Shown here piece after piece: positions 1 through 13,637 of a stretch of DNA of 64,000 nt. How positions within the stretch are numbered: the first letter of the stretch is position 1; each line of letters opens with the position of its first letter. The notes beneath the pieces were generated by a model. The model saw nothing but the letters and a program-made list of their open reading frames with translations. It ran no database searches and was not told where the DNA came from. The stretch lies in assembly GCA_029339505.1 (NCBI GenBank), contig JAQISU010000108.1, positions 20,159,501-20,223,500 of the forward strand. Reading direction: 5' to 3'. Origin of the DNA: Unio delphinus. Lineage: Eukaryota > Mollusca > Bivalvia > Unionida > Unionidae. The position numbers and the translations under genes were made by a program.

Positions 1-112
1 CCTTGCTGATTTTGGGGTAGTCTGTTATACTGTCAATAAAAAGGATATAAACAAGGAAAGAATAATTCTATTTTTGTCGGGTTGCATGTTCAATTGCCCA
101 TATTATCATTGC

Positions 113-437
113 TGGTTATTCTGAAATGGCTGTGATGTAATACGATGGTTATTCTGAAATGGCTGTGATGTAATACGATGGTTATTCTGAAATGGCTGTG
201 ATGTAATACGATGGTTATTCTGAAATGGCTGTGATGTAATACGATAGTTATTCTGAAATGGCTGTGATGTAATACGATGGTTATTCTGAAATGGCTGTGA
301 TGTAATACGATGGTTATTCTGAAATGGCTGTTATGTAATACAATGGTTATTCTGAAATGGCTGTGATGTAATACGATGGTTATTTTGAAATGGCTGTGAT
401 GTAATACGATGGTTATCTGAAATGGCTGTGATGTATG
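113..437. repeat. 33-bp minisatellite, array 1
   Basis: About ten head-to-tail copies of a 33-bp unit that reads ATGGTTATTCTGAAATGGCT and continues with TGTGATGTAATACG. Copies differ by single substitutions, for example TTCT or TTTT and ATGG or ATAG. The last copies carry small deletions. A second array of the same unit lies at about 1915-2125. An open frame on the minus strand runs through the end of the array, but it is only the repeat read in a frame without stops. Confidence 0.95.
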
Positions 438-1914
438 TAACAGAATTGTTACCGAGAGGATGGTGGATTAAATGAACAACACAAACACAATATGTGAAAG
501 AAAATATAAATTTATGAAATAAATTATTAATGAAAAATAATGATGTATCAACACAATAACTCATGCGTTCAGCCCACAATTACACTCACAACCATTCATA
601 ATACATGAATAAATGAAATATTAATACAAAATAAAACACAGATACAAAGGAATCTCTTGGACTATACACAGATCCAAGGAACCTTTACATAAGTTATATT
701 AACGCAAGTATAAATTACGATAATAAACACAAACATCAAACTATACTATCGCACGTATGGATTGCGACAACTAGCACGAACATATACATGTATTTAATCA
801 AGTTGCTAGCTTTTATTGAGATTCTTGCAATCCCTTTGAAATACTATTGTGATCTGAAGTAACTATGTAAATGCAACAATGTATTCAATTGTACTACAAT
901 TGCAACACACACATGTGTCTCGACCCTGTATAACCGTACGATTCACCACCTGTTGAATCGCCGCCCAGTTTCCCCGAATACCTAGGGTTGACCAGTACTT
1001 TTATCGGTCACTTGCCCTTCACGGATCCACCACAGTTATACGTACAGACAGCATACAACATCTACTAGAACTAACGTTCCTCAATACCCTAGATGCCACC
1101 CCGGATGTTTACAACTCTAGACAGCTCCCACACTCGGACTTCTAGATTTCCGGATATTTACACGTCACGACAGATGCAGACGGACAGACAATCCGACAAA
1201 CAGAGATGCTCCGCTACAATATCAGCTACAATTTCAGCTACGATATCAGAGATGTTATCAGAGATGTTCCGCAACAAATCATCTACAATTTCAGCTACGA
1301 TCTCAAAGACGTTATCAACGATGTTATCAGATGTTATCAGCCGACGTTATCAGAGATGCTATCAGATGTTATCAGCTACAATAAAGAAACCAGACTAATA
1401 ATAGTCGTCTCAAAAAATAATCTAAACCTTAGATTACGCTATTGCATTTAAAGTCTAATAGTGACTAGTAATTCCAAATATTCCACGTTTAAAATCTGCA
1501 TTGCAATAAAGGCATCATTATATGAAATGATAAACTGAATAAAATTCACAATAAAACGAAATATAAATTTAACACTCACCCCTTTGGCTGGAGATTGAAA
1601 GACGAGCTATCTATCCTGTGATTAGATACTTTAGGTCCCGTAATATTGATCAGAAATATTCTGCCTTATATACCCTCAAATAGGTGAGAAGAAATCACGG
1701 CAAGATTACCGTGCACTACGTGAATCTAATGTTCCGGACTTCATGTAATTCAAAGTCAGGCACATGCAAATCGTTACACGCCGCTTACCTTGGAGAAAAC
1801 CACTTATTCACCCCAGGTAACGCATGTACGACGAAACAAAAAAAATGGTGAAATTAGTTTGTAATTCAAGAAGAAAATAAATTTAATTTTCGCCTAATTC
1901 TGTGACAATGTAAT
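438..1914. other. Intergenic DNA between two related minisatellite arrays
   Basis: I see no gene here. Positions about 1200-1385 hold a degenerate array of short units resembling ATCAGCTACAAT and ATCAGAGATGTT, which gives an open frame rich in Ser, Ala, Thr and Ile that I regard as repeat-driven. The rest is AT-rich without recognisable protein similarity. Confidence 0.6.
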
Positions 1915-2125
1915 TCGATGGTTATTTTGAAATGGCTGTGATGTAATACGATGGTTATTCTGAAATGGCTGTGATGTAATACGATGGTTATTTTGAAATG
2001 GCTGTGATGTAATACGATGGTTATTCTGAAATGGCTGTGATGTAATACGATGGTTATTTTGAAATGGCTGTGATGTAATACGATGGTTATTTTGAAATAG
2101 CTGTGATGTAATACAATGATTATTG
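1915..2125. repeat. 33-bp minisatellite, array 2
   Basis: About six copies of the same 33-bp unit as the array at 113-437, in the same orientation, with the same variable positions (TTCT or TTTT after GGTTA). The two arrays lie about 1.5 kb apart, so they are either one array split by an insertion or a transposed block. Confidence 0.93.
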
Positions 2126-3252
2126 TGCTTATATCACATTCTTTAATTTGGGTTTGTCATATTTTATTCATCACAGTAAAAATATTTATTAATCTCAAAC
2201 TCAATTTTAAAAACTTCTCACCTCTAGAGAAGACTTCTTGCATTATAACCTCGCATTCCAATTAAGGTAGACATACTAGAAGTAGGCAAGATTTTGAATT
2301 AGTTGATTAGGTATAACTTTTGTAGAAAACAAGTACAAACGCGATATTGTAATATAATCAAATGTTTGAAGAATTCTGATTTATTATGTATGAATGATGA
2401 ACCGATAGCTCATTAATACAAAGTATTTAGTTGTACTGCACATATGACTCCAGAATTATACTATATAATGAACCAAATCTCGAATAATGTACAGTGCAAT
2501 AATGTTGTAAGCTTGGAAATAAAATATAAAACTGACAAAGATGAGAAAAGTAAAAGCGGATTAATGTATTGATCATTTTCGGTTGATGTCTGAAAAGAGA
2601 CGCCACTTATTGCAAAAATAGAAAGATAGTTGTAGACAGCAGGTAATAAAGCTGCAACCAAATACTTAGAATAAAAACTAGACCTAAGCCATGTTTTTAC
2701 AACAAACAATTCAAATAAATTGAAAATGTAAATCTGAAATAAAAGCCGAGTAGAGCCTGGAGCCAGTGAAATGAACAATCTAAGGTGAATCACAAAAATA
2801 GTATTCCAGGAACTACAACATTAAAACAATTTATATGTTTGAGAGACTAAAACAAAAATCTGAGAATCAGCATTGCTGAGTTTTAAAAGAAGCTGCAGGC
2901 AATTACTCTGAAAGGGATACCTTTGTGTCATCTAAATTATACTCGGCCAACAGGAGTGCTTAAAACACCAAGCATGCCGCGTAGAATGTATAAGAAGTAA
3001 GATCCCTTGCATAGGACAATTAAATACTGAACGAAACACTTTTTGTGGCATTACTTGAGAGTTGTCGCCATGTAAACACATGTTTTATCCACATGGTTGA
3101 AAATAAGTCTAAAATATACTCTGATTAAAACTGATGTACTTTATCATATTTGTATTTTTCCACGAAATGCAATAAATATCACAGAATTTTTTTCTCAATC
3201 GAGAGGAATGTTTGGGATTGACATTGGCAAAATGGGAAATGTGATATTTAGC

Positions 3253-3342
<90 letters not shown>

Positions 3343-6300
3343 CTGTATTTAATCATCGCCACTGCTAGTAACAGTCGTTATTAAGCAGAAAAGTAATATT
3401 CTTAACAGGAATGCTATGCGATAATTGAACTACGAAAATGACCGTAATTAGCTTATGTCGTACCGTGTTTTAAAGTACATATTTCACTCGTTCCATTATT
3501 GTCACGTGATAGCATGCACATTATGCAGCTATAAAATAAATTAGAATTTAGATGCACGTAAACTTCATTTAACAAAATCATGTCGAGTGTACCCGACATA
3601 TTTGGGATATTTAAGGTTTTTTTGACCATTTTATCACGTTTCGATACTGCTTTAAATTCTACTACAAAACATATACATCATTTGTGTCCCAGTTTATCAA
3701 TAGCTTGCTTGCTTATAGACAGTATGTCTGGTTCTCAAAGCGAACAATTAAATTATGTACGTCAATAAACAGCGGTGATTCCCTAAATTTGGAGTCTGTA
3801 GGCTGAAATACTATCGTTTTTTATGAAGTTACTTTTTTCAGCCAGAGATGGTTCGTGGCTGACACAACATAAAACAATTGAGACGGTATATTTTATTTTC
3901 CAGCAGAAACTTGTCCAATGCTTAATGTCTAGTCGCTTACAGGGAAATTTCTAATAGATCCGAATATCTATTCAGGTACCGGGAAAAATCAATACGGTTA
4001 GTGGAGACTATTTCTGGTGACCTTTGCAAAGAAAATTAATAATTTATCTCCAGCTGGTTTTGTGAAATGTGCTGCCTAAAGCAGCATGATGATATCCGTA
4101 TCTCGTTCGTGATATACTAGCCATGCCTAATGTCTGGTCAATTTCCTTCTTCGTCATTGCCATCTCCAAACTAACCTTAATGTTAATTGCCGTTTATTGT
4201 TATTTACTTTGATTATATGTCAAAAATTCTGATTTATATTCATGGTCTTGCCTATGGAAATTAGGACATTCATGTCCGTTAACACAAGTAAGATACATCC
4301 GCTGTCTGCAGTTACATACGAAAATTATTGTACCTTACAGCTTAAAATATATACATATAAGATGACCAAACTTGTAACATATTTTGGAGACTAGAAAACT
4401 CTTTCAGTTATGTTAAAAAAATCAAATTAAAGACCCTCTTTATCTACTGTAAATTTTTGTCACCAAAGTTTAAAGAAGTAAATAAAAATAAAACCGCAGG
4501 CAAAATCACGAGATTCTACAAATTCATAATCTGAGAAAAAGTGTCAATGCTAGTTGACGCATAGTATGAAACGCATTGTTTTGTGTTGTGTTTTGAAGAA
4601 GGATGGTTTTGACGCAGTGACGTAAAATAACGGTATTTAAGAGACCGGTTTTATTATGTCTCTTGATCGCAATTTGTACTGAAATGCACCTTAATTAAAC
4701 CAAAGAGAATGAAAATGTGATGTGATTATCGCTTACATGTCTTCACTAAATCAAAAATACTTACCATGACATGGAATGGATATGACTGAGGCTGATGTTT
4801 TCAATAATTAATTTCTTTTTAAAACAATCACTGTTCAGACAAGGCATATCAGTTATCGTCAATAGCAGTGTTACGGCTATTGGATTTAATTTATTTATTT
4901 TTTTATTGTTAAATCCAAATTTGTCATTTAGGGTTTAATATTTATTCATTAATTGGGAGATTTTTTTTCTAGAAAATTCAGGTTGACCTAGATTCTAGTT
5001 GTAAACAGGCTGACTTTGGCTTGGTTACCTCTTTATCTGACCTTGCTTTAGACATTGTCAACAAGCATCTAAAACTATTGGTTAATTTCAAGGACAACTT
5101 TTTATTTTTAGTAATTAGTGGCTGATTTTTTCTTCTGGTTCATTCTTTCAGTACGTGACTTGGAGAAGGTAGCTTCTTTCTATGACCTTCCAGAATCACA
5201 TGATTCCTTTTTGTTTACGAGGGAATTACATATATATAGCTGTGTTTTGGAAGCTAACATTAGTAGATGTTTGGGCTTTATTATTATTAAGTTGTGTATT
5301 TCATGTTTGAGTGTTATCTTGTTCTGGACTTTGTGTCAATTCATTGAAGAAAGAGGATTTATTATCTATTTGGAGAAGAAAACATGTGCTCATAATTCAT
5401 GTGGATGATAAATTAAACAAGAACTGCATTACGTGACATTGTCCTGGAACTATTAGAACATTTATTTATCAGGACTCTTACAATTCCATTAGTGGATTAT
5501 TTTTGTGAATTCTATGTTGGATTAATGTTGGATTTGATTCTCTAAAACTGTAAGTTTAGTTATTTTATGAAAATAATTGTACTTAATAAAATTCATTGTT
5601 CAAGTTATACAAGCTTGTTAGTTTTCACTCTTTCTGTGTTGCTGCTTATTCGAGCCTAAGCACGTAACAAGCAGGCATTACGCAAGCCACTGAACAATTT
5701 ATATTAGCGTAACAGATAGCCGTACACAGTACGATATGGATTTGTTCATCCTTGTAATCAAAACTTATTAATTTTCAGTGATGAACGTTAACAGTTTTAT
5801 GATTACTTGGGACAACTTAACTTCAAGACAAAGGAACTTTGCAACCGTAAGCTCTGATAAGTGGCTTTAATAAATAAACTGTCAACCTCTGCTCCCAAAG
5901 GACCATCGATACATCTTGAACAATATCGTCCCTTTGCCAATTCTTCATTTAAGAGATCTTTCGAGCGAGAACATTTTAGGCGTAATATTGATGTGTTTAG
6001 ATGGTATGTGGTAAGGGAGGGTCAAAATAAAACGAAATAACCGGTCGTATATTTGTACGAATATCACTAACCAAACATTTCGTTCTTTATAGTTACCATG
6101 GGTGTGCTTGACTGACCTGTCCAAAACATTTAAGCATTCTGCTACATGTCACATCGTTAATGTATACTTTTCGACAAGTTTCAATTAAAGGTTATGACTT
6201 CCTTTTTTTTCGTATTGTCATGTAATTTTGTATTGGAGGCAATACAGAACATTTGTTCTAACTACACCATCTAAGAAAATCCACACAAATGATCAATAGT

Positions 6301-7981
6301 ATTTCTTCGATGCTGCGTAGCTAATTAAATATCGATACCGTTCAAAACATTGCATTAACGCTACAAATTACACAGGATCTTTATTCCACTACCAGCACCA
6401 TTGTTCATGATCCACTTAGCATTGCAAGTTTGGGACATTTTTTTCATTGCTATGACAACTTGTTTCACTCCCTCAACCTGTATGAAAAATTTAATGTGGT
6501 AAATGATCGAATCGTTAAAAGTAAATAATTATTATCAATAATGTCCCTTTGACTATGCTGATCATAGCGTCGACAACTGATGACGGAATGCCTCTCTCTG
6601 TGCAAGAGACAATTTATTTTTCGCAAGTAAATTAACATGATCTAAAATACGTAAGAGTAAATTAGAAAATTCTACTTCAAGATCATTGTTCATATAGATC
6701 TGACTTATATATTAACTGAATCTTGCCTTTGTATTTTTCAGGCATATCTTATTGTTTGTACTCGTAAATATTGGAAACATGGATGAGAAAAAAAATTAAA
6801 TATGTTCCATGTGAGTGTTTGTTTTCCTGGATGTGAACGTTATAGAATGAAATTGTGATGTTGTTCCGAAAAAGTACATACAAGAGACAGCCACCTGCCC
6901 TGCATGTCCCCATTCTAAATTATTAAACAAGTTTCATAGCCTTAGCCTTTGTTTAGTACAAGTGTTTATATCGACTTGTTTAGTTCCAAATTTGTTACTA
7001 TTAACTGAGAGTGAGACAACCATACATGACGTAGTACATGAAAGTCCCAAGAGAACTGCTTATTTATAACCATGTCTAGAAGAGATAAGATATCAGCGTC
7101 AGTTTACTTACAATCTTTAGCACAATATAATATGTTTGAAATGAAATAAAAGTTATCGATCTTAACGGCGTATATTACTTCAGTGTAGAAATGAAGTGTT
7201 TATGTGCGTAAAAACCTTTTAATTACGGATATTATAAACTAATAGGTACTAAATGAAGAATTAGGTTTTACAATCCTACAGTGAGATAATTGTCTGGAAG
7301 GCGTGTGTGTCGGTCCTGTTATCTTTATGGAACCCTTGTGAGAGCGTATATGTGCCCTGAAAGCCTGTGTGTAGGAACCTATAGATAGCTGAAACCCTAG
7401 ACTGAATGTATATGTCCAGAAGGCTTGTACTTTGTTTATGTTTTGTTGATGGGATCATGTAGTGAGCGCATATTTTTCTTAGATACATTTATGTAAGCTC
7501 TGCTGTCCTCCTACGGCACATATGGCCTCCTATAGACTTGTGTTTTGTTTCTGATGTCATTATGGGATCCTGCAGTGAGCAGATGTGTTTCCTTACGGCC
7601 TCTGATGTATTTGCATTCTGTACAATAACATTGTCACTACTTTCCAGTAATAATGTATCAATGATATAGAGCAAAATAAACCTGTTATAACAGTTGATTT
7701 ATATCCCATGTTTATGCTCATTATAAGCCAATCGATAAAAAATAGCACATTTACCAAATTTGAAACATAATAAAGTATTCACCGCAAAGCGCCATTATGG
7801 ATTTAGCAGTTGTTTTTGTCAAATATGCCAATCTATAATTCTTACAATCGTTGCTCCGGTAAACGGCATCACCACCTGTAACTCTAAATAATGCTGAAAG
7901 TAGCAAAAACATTTTGACTTGCAAAAAAAACAACTGTTATATAGCAACTATATTCATGTTTGCCGTATCAATATGGTCATT

Positions 7982-7985
<4 letters not shown>
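2126..7985. other. Gene-poor intergenic DNA
   Basis: About 5.9 kb of AT-rich sequence with no protein I recognise. The open frames are short, mostly below 110 residues, and resemble no family. One at 5118-5408 (plus, 96 codons) is hydrophobic and Phe/Ile-rich, but no start context or homology supports it. A pure AT microsatellite is listed separately. Confidence 0.5.
3255..3340. repeat. (AT)n microsatellite
   Basis: Uninterrupted alternating AT of about 85 bp. Frames through it read as Tyr-Ile repeats and are not genes. Confidence 0.98.
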
Positions 7986-8062
<77 letters not shown>

Positions 8063-8110
8063 ATATGGTCATTCTTATATATATATATATATATCAATAT
8101 GGTCATTCTT
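7968..8110. repeat. (TA)n microsatellite with an interspersed 14-bp motif
   Basis: A long TA tract is broken by three copies of TATCAATATGGTCATTCT at about 7966, 8058 and 8093, each followed by a new TA tract. This is a composite satellite formed by duplication of motif plus microsatellite. Open frames on all three plus frames are repeat-driven. Confidence 0.95.
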
Positions 8111-10299
8111 ACAACCAATATGCTACTCAAACGTACCTGACTATATATCTGTTAATCTTAAGTTGCTTTATATAAAACTAATATTGTCGCAGTCATTGTT
8201 TGGTGCGAAAACTCCGTCTCTGTCTCACGCGGCATACTAAAATCAACTTTGCATCCAGAATTTGATCTATTACATTATTAATACTTGTATATGATTTTAC
8301 ATAGTATGAAAACATAAAAATGCTATTCTTAAACATAATCATCATTAGCATAATCCAAAAATAAACAAATGAACGAGATATAAAATTAACAGGCTCAAGA
8401 TGATGTGTTATTTTGCATCCAAAGTAGTTAATAAGAGCAAATCGCTTAATTTATATTGACTTTCAGCTGTTCTCAGTAAATAGGCCTTCTCCATATTTTA
8501 CAATGAAGTATAATATTGGTTAATATTTAGCTCACGTGCTACTTGAATGTCGTTTCGTGAGACTCGAAACGGTCTCGTGAGGTATAAGTGCTGTCTCATG
8601 CAGAAAGTGATGAGATTACAAATCTGGGGTCATTTAATAGCGTCTGGAGCTTGAGAGATCATACGACTCAGCGTGAATATGAGATCTCGTTTTCTTAATA
8701 TGCCAATTAATTTTTGCCTTTAAAATAAAAAAATATTGTCATTGTTCGACACCAAAATCGTGTAGTTAACAAGTTTAAACATTGTATAAAATATTTTCAT
8801 AGATACACCAATTAATATTAGATGTCAGCCATTGTAACCAGTAACTAAGTAGTCCAATCACTAACACAAGCATTGCAGATTGATACCTGTCCTACACAGA
8901 GGAAATATTGTTATTCTTACTTGGAAGGTATTACTAATAATGTCTCTTTTGACATTAGGGATATGTTACATACTGCAGTTGATGCAGTAAATGACTCAAA
9001 AAATGTACATTCTCTAGAGATTATTTTATTTAAAATAGAGATCCAAACATATTTTAATCATCAAGATGACCACTAGATATATATCATATAACTAACGATT
9101 CTTGCCACAAGGTGAGAAGGCCAACATCAGACAATGTGATAGTTAAAACTTGTCTTTCGGGCGTAGGGTTTACTGATCAATAAGTAAAACTCTAAATAGT
9201 CGATGCATGCCCTCAATTTATGGCTATTTTTGTTGCTAGGCAGTAGTTTCTAATGATGATCAATACCTTCCTGTGACAGCCTTTTAGTAAACGTGACTAA
9301 AATTGCGATCAATACAAATCTTACCAAATAGTAAGTATACCATTTGCATGTACATCATTCGATCAGATTTCTATTTTTAACCAATTAGTAGTATTATATT
9401 TCCATATAAAGCTAGCCATTTCTAGTTAATTATTAGTCAGTGTTCCATTTACTAAGTGCTTGTGAACAATTAATTTCCATACATGTCTGTTATTTGTACA
9501 TTTCACTGTACTGGTTAATAAAGTGTGGTATATTTTTGCGCACGGAAAAGTTCTGATGGCAGGGGTAGGTGTGGTGAATGTTTCGTACGCACTTGTATTG
9601 TCTAAAATTCCTCTATCCTTGTAAGTCTGACAAACTAAAACTGGTAAAAATTATAATTAAAAAATACACAAGCAACTGCTTTGTAACAAGAAATAACAGG
9701 ATGACGCGTACTATACGTTCAAGGTCACACCATTGTGAAGTCATTGGCTGAGTGAGTGTTGTTGAGACCTGTATGGATACCAATATCAATGAGAACCACC
9801 TTGTCCCTAATCCACTTTAATACCATAATGAATTATATATCGAGGCTTCATGCAAATCTCTTTCTTTGGGGTCAGGGTATTCGTATGGCACAGTAGTAAT
9901 TGAATCCGGGTTATGCTTTATCTATTAAGCCCAGTAATAGTGGCATGGATTACTACATTAGCATAGCTCTGAATATCGTTCTATGATTTATTTGTTTTTC
10001 ATACTAAATATTCCATGACACACCTTTGCTGTACATGCTAAATTTTGTATCACAGTAAATATATTGAAATAGGTATCACTAACAAAAGTATAAAATGAGC
10101 AATGATTATGTCAAAAAATATTAATAATATTTACAGACACTTGCAAATAGCCGTTCGTAATCATGCCGCCAGCTCTCGATCAAACGTTACAGCCTATATA
10201 CTATCAGAGTGAATATGGGGATACCTACATAAACATACACTTGCTGTTAATTACACATCACTGATCACACTTATCTGTTGTTGATGTTGTTGTTGTTGT
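8111..10299. other. Gene-poor intergenic DNA
   Basis: AT-rich sequence with no gene, RNA or element that I can support. A short frame at 8873-9076 (67 codons) resembles no family I know. Confidence 0.5.
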
Positions 10300-10775
10300 T
10301 GTTGTAGGGTGTAATGCCATTTTTCAGCACAAAATATATTATACATAGACCATTATTAATAGTGGAGGAAGAACCAGGGAAAACTAACAGAAAAAACCAC
10401 CGACCCACAACAGAGGCGTAGCTAGGGGGTGCAGGGGGGTACATATGTCCCCGGGCGCCAAGGTACAGGGGCGCCAAAATGAGGCTTACAACGTTACATT
10501 ATAATATGTAAACAAGGGTAATAAATCGGTCATAGAAAAATGTGATTAAACGGGGAGGGGGCTGGGGCGCCAATTTTATAGTTCGTCCCCGGGCGCAAAA
10601 TATCATAGCTACGCCTCTGACTCACAAGAAACTACTTGCAAGTTTTCTCACTTATCCACATTAGCCGAATCTGAGACTCGAAGTCACGCAAAGATAGGTG
10701 AGATGGCAGTGATCCGTAACGAAAAGTTCTTTAGATCACTGGGCCACTAGGCCACCACACTTGTTTGTATTGGAT
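10300..10775 (-). mobile_element. tRNA-derived SINE, interrupted by a hAT-type MITE
   Basis: Read on the minus strand, the element begins near 10770 with a tRNA-like head. A-box-like TGGCCTAGTGG is followed about 50-60 bp later by a B-box-like ACTTCGAGTCTC. It ends near 10300 in a tail with TTGTTGTTG repeats on the plus strand. Other copies lie at 10830-11010, 11280-11545 and, in opposite orientation, 44640-44890, which defines the family. This copy is split by a 209-bp insertion at 10411-10619. Confidence 0.7.
10411..10619. mobile_element. hAT-type MITE
   Basis: A 209-bp non-autonomous element with terminal inverted repeats: CAGAGGCGTAGCTA at the left and TAGCTACGCCTCTG at the right. It is flanked by 8-bp target duplications, ACCCACAA (10403-10410) and ACTCACAA (10620-10627), with one mismatch. 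Eight-bp duplications and CAG-starting termini are typical of the hAT superfamily. The inner part also holds a GC-rich inverted motif, CCCCGGGCGC, near each end. It has no coding capacity. Confidence 0.85.
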
Positions 10776-10829
10776 CCGAAACAAAAGACTATTGCCTGAC
10801 TACACTTGATTTTTTTTTATGGGTGGGTG

Positions 10830-11010
10830 TTTTTTTATGGTTTAACGCCATTTTATTTAGCACAATATAGGCTATACATGGCGGCCAGTATTATTGGTGG
10901 AGAAAGAACCCGGAAAACCCCCAGAAATAACCACTGACCCACGAGAAGCTACTGGCAAGCTTTCTCATATAACTACATTAGCCACTCGGGGCTCCTACAC
11001 TTGTCTGTAA
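10830..11010 (-). mobile_element. SINE fragment
   Basis: The 3' body of the same SINE family: the AACGCCATTTTATTTAGCAC, CATGGCGGCCAGTATTA and GAACCCGGAAAACCCC segments are recognisable. The tRNA-like head is missing and is replaced by the surrounding minisatellite. Confidence 0.6.
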
Positions 11011-12400
11011 TGGATCCTAAAAATACGATAACTGCATGATTACATATGTTTTTTATGGATTCAAACAAACGATAACTACATGATTACACCTGTTTCGAAT
11101 CGATTCTATACAAAATATCACTACCTGCTTACACTAATTTGTATCGGATCCAATCAAACGATACGATAACTACCTGCTTACGCTTGTTTGTAATGGATCC
11201 AAACAAAAATATAACTGTCTGATTACATCTGTTTATAAAGGATCAAATCTAAAGATAACTATCGGATCACACTAGTTTGTTGTTATTGAAGGCTTTAATG
11301 CCATTTATCAGCACACAATAGACCAGTATTAATGGTGGAGGATGAACCCTGGAGAACTCCCGGAAACAACAACCGGTCCACATGAAACTAATGGTAAGCT
11401 TTCGCACATATCCACATTGGCCAAATCTGAAACTATAAGTTACGCAAGAGGTTGTGAGATGGCAGTGATCCGTAAAGAAGAGCGTCTTAGATCACTAGGC
11501 TACTCTGCCCACTGCGCCCTCTCCCCACCCCGACCTGTTTGTAATGAATCCTACACAAATGAAAACTGCCTGCTTATACTTGATTATATTGGATGCAACT
11601 AACGATACTATAATAACCTAATTACGCTTGTTTATAATGGATCCAAACAAACGATAACTACATGATTGCATTTGTTTATAATGGATCCAAACAAACGATA
11701 ACTACATGATTGCATTTGTTTATAATGGATCCAAACAAACGATAACTACATGATTGCATTTGTTTAAAATGGATCGAAACAAACGATAACTACCAGATTG
11801 CATTTGTTTGTAATGGATCCAAACAAACGATAACTACCGACTTACACCTCTTTGTAACGGGTCCTAAACAAACGATATCTACCTGATTGCACCTGTTTGT
11901 AATGGATCCTGGACAAAGAATAACTACCGGCTTACACTTCTTTGTAATGGCTCCTAAACAAAAGATATCTACTTTATTACACTTTGCTAATGGAATCTAA
12001 ACAAAAGATAACTATGTGATTACACTAGTTTATAGTGGATCCTAAACAAACAATAAATACCGGCTTACACATCTTTGTAATGGGTCCTAAACAAAAGATA
12101 ACTACTTGATTACACTTTGCTAATGGAATGTAGACAAAAGATAATTGATTAAACCTGTTTTTAATTGATTCTAAGCAAAAGATAACTAACTGATTACACT
12201 TGTTTGTTAAGGCTCATAAACAAAAGATAACTATGTGATTACACTTTGCTAATGGAATGTAGACAAAAGATAATTGATTAAACCTGTTTGTAATTGATTC
12301 TAAGCGAAAGATAACTACCTGATTACACTTGCTTGTAAATGGTCCTACGCAAAAGATAACTATGTGATTACACTTGTTTGTAATGGATCCTAAACAAGTC
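11011..12400. repeat. Degenerate minisatellite of about 45-48 bp
   Basis: Many diverged copies of a unit of the form TGTTTGTAATGGATCC, then AAACAAACGATAACTACNTG, then ATTACACT. Homogeneous copies at about 11625-11800 are close to identical; copies at 12000-12400 vary in length and sequence. The array is interrupted by a SINE at 11280-11545. Some units also occur left of 11011. Confidence 0.85.
11280..11545 (-). mobile_element. tRNA-derived SINE copy
   Basis: Nearly complete third copy. It carries the TAATGCCATTTATCAGCACA body, the GGTGGAGGATGAACCCTGGA segment and the head region with GATGGCAGTGATCCGTAA. It lies inside a minisatellite with TTTGTAATGGATCC units, which also occurs on its left side. 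That suggests the SINE inserted into the array. Confidence 0.65.
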
Positions 12401-12805
12401 TAGGTACATTTGTGTTCATTTATTTCGAATCAGAATGCGGTTCGCGTCGTCCTCCTTACTGCTAAGTTCTGCGTCTGCGTATGTCATCAGGCAATATGTC
12501 TCATCAGCTAATTTTAAGTTAGAAATCCATGAATCTTTTAGCGTACTCAGCAAATTCGAATTTGCCTAATCATCAAAGATTACATTTTTACATTAGGCAC
12601 AATATTTATTCAAATAATATAGTTATAGTACATAAGGAAATACAATTAATTTCAGTATAAATTAGTGAAAACTTACTTTTGATCTATAATTTCATAAAAA
12701 ATTATTTTTTATACAATTTAGAGAAAACTTAAGTCTTAACATTTTTTTTTCTGAACAATTCAGCCACAATCTTACTCCATGGATCTTAATACAAGATTAC
12801 TCACG

Positions 12806-12870
<65 letters not shown>

Positions 12871-13460
12871 ATGAACACGGAAACATTTTACTACAGATAT
12901 ACCGATTGAGAAAAAAAGCACTAATCCCCTAACTGTGTATTATTATTATTGCATATTCATTTTAGTCTTACTTACAATTAACAAAGGAATGATTAGGATT
13001 GCTTAATTTATGTTATGTGTCTGGAAGGTTTGACTTGCGAACACTAATTATTGAAATTTCTCTCAAAACGGTCGTTATTAATCTAAACTTCAATAGACAC
13101 TACCTGTGTTCAGTCGTTCTCTTGTTCTTGTATATTCATTTAACCTTTCCTATATTTTTTCTAAGTGCATCGATGAATTCGATTATGCTTATGTATCAAT
13201 CTTGACGGATACATAAATTATAACTGAAGATTCATTATAAAAAGATAAGGGAAAATGTGATTACAGTAATTGAAAACAAAAGTTAATACAAATTGCAAAT
13301 TCATTTTACTCAACAATTAATATATGATATTGTCGAGGTCATGGGTTTCTTTGTCATTCTGGACTGAACTCATATTCTTGGTTTTTTGTTTCATTTTCAT
13401 GGAAATTCTAGATCTCAGTTGCCTTTGATTGGAAAATTGCGACTTTTCATTTTATTCTGG
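12401..13460. other. Intergenic DNA with an AT microsatellite
   Basis: No gene recognised. It contains an uninterrupted TA tract at about 12809-12867. Short frames such as 12999-13205 have no recognisable similarity. Confidence 0.5.
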
Positions 13461-13466
13461 TTACTG

Positions 13467-13637
13467 CATTGTACTCTCTATCAGTATTCTACCCGCATAT
13501 TGGCAGGCATTGTACTCTCTATCAGTATTCTACCCGCATATTGGCAGGCATTGTACTCTCTATCAGTATTCTACCCGCATATTGGCAGGCATTGTACTCT
13601 CTATCAGTATTCTACCCGCATATTGGCAGGCATTGTA
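13467..13637. repeat. 41-bp minisatellite, four copies
   Basis: Four virtually identical head-to-tail copies of a 41-bp unit starting TTGTACTCTCTATCAGTATT and ending ATTGGCAGGCA. Because 41 is not a multiple of three, all three plus frames stay open and show the same peptide in rotating register. The overlapping frames here are repeat artefacts. Confidence 0.96.

Noticed and set aside
113..437. Regular repeats that might suggest a CRISPR array
   Set aside because: Units are directly adjacent with no unique spacers, and the context is eukaryotic; it is a minisatellite.
3200..3384. Open frames rich in Tyr-Ile across TA tracts (also near 8.0, 15.4, 42.6 and 61.6 kb)
   Set aside because: They are alternating TA read in frame and have no independent coding support.
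5118..5408. 96-codon hydrophobic frame
   Set aside because: No homology, biased composition of AT-rich DNA, no supporting context.
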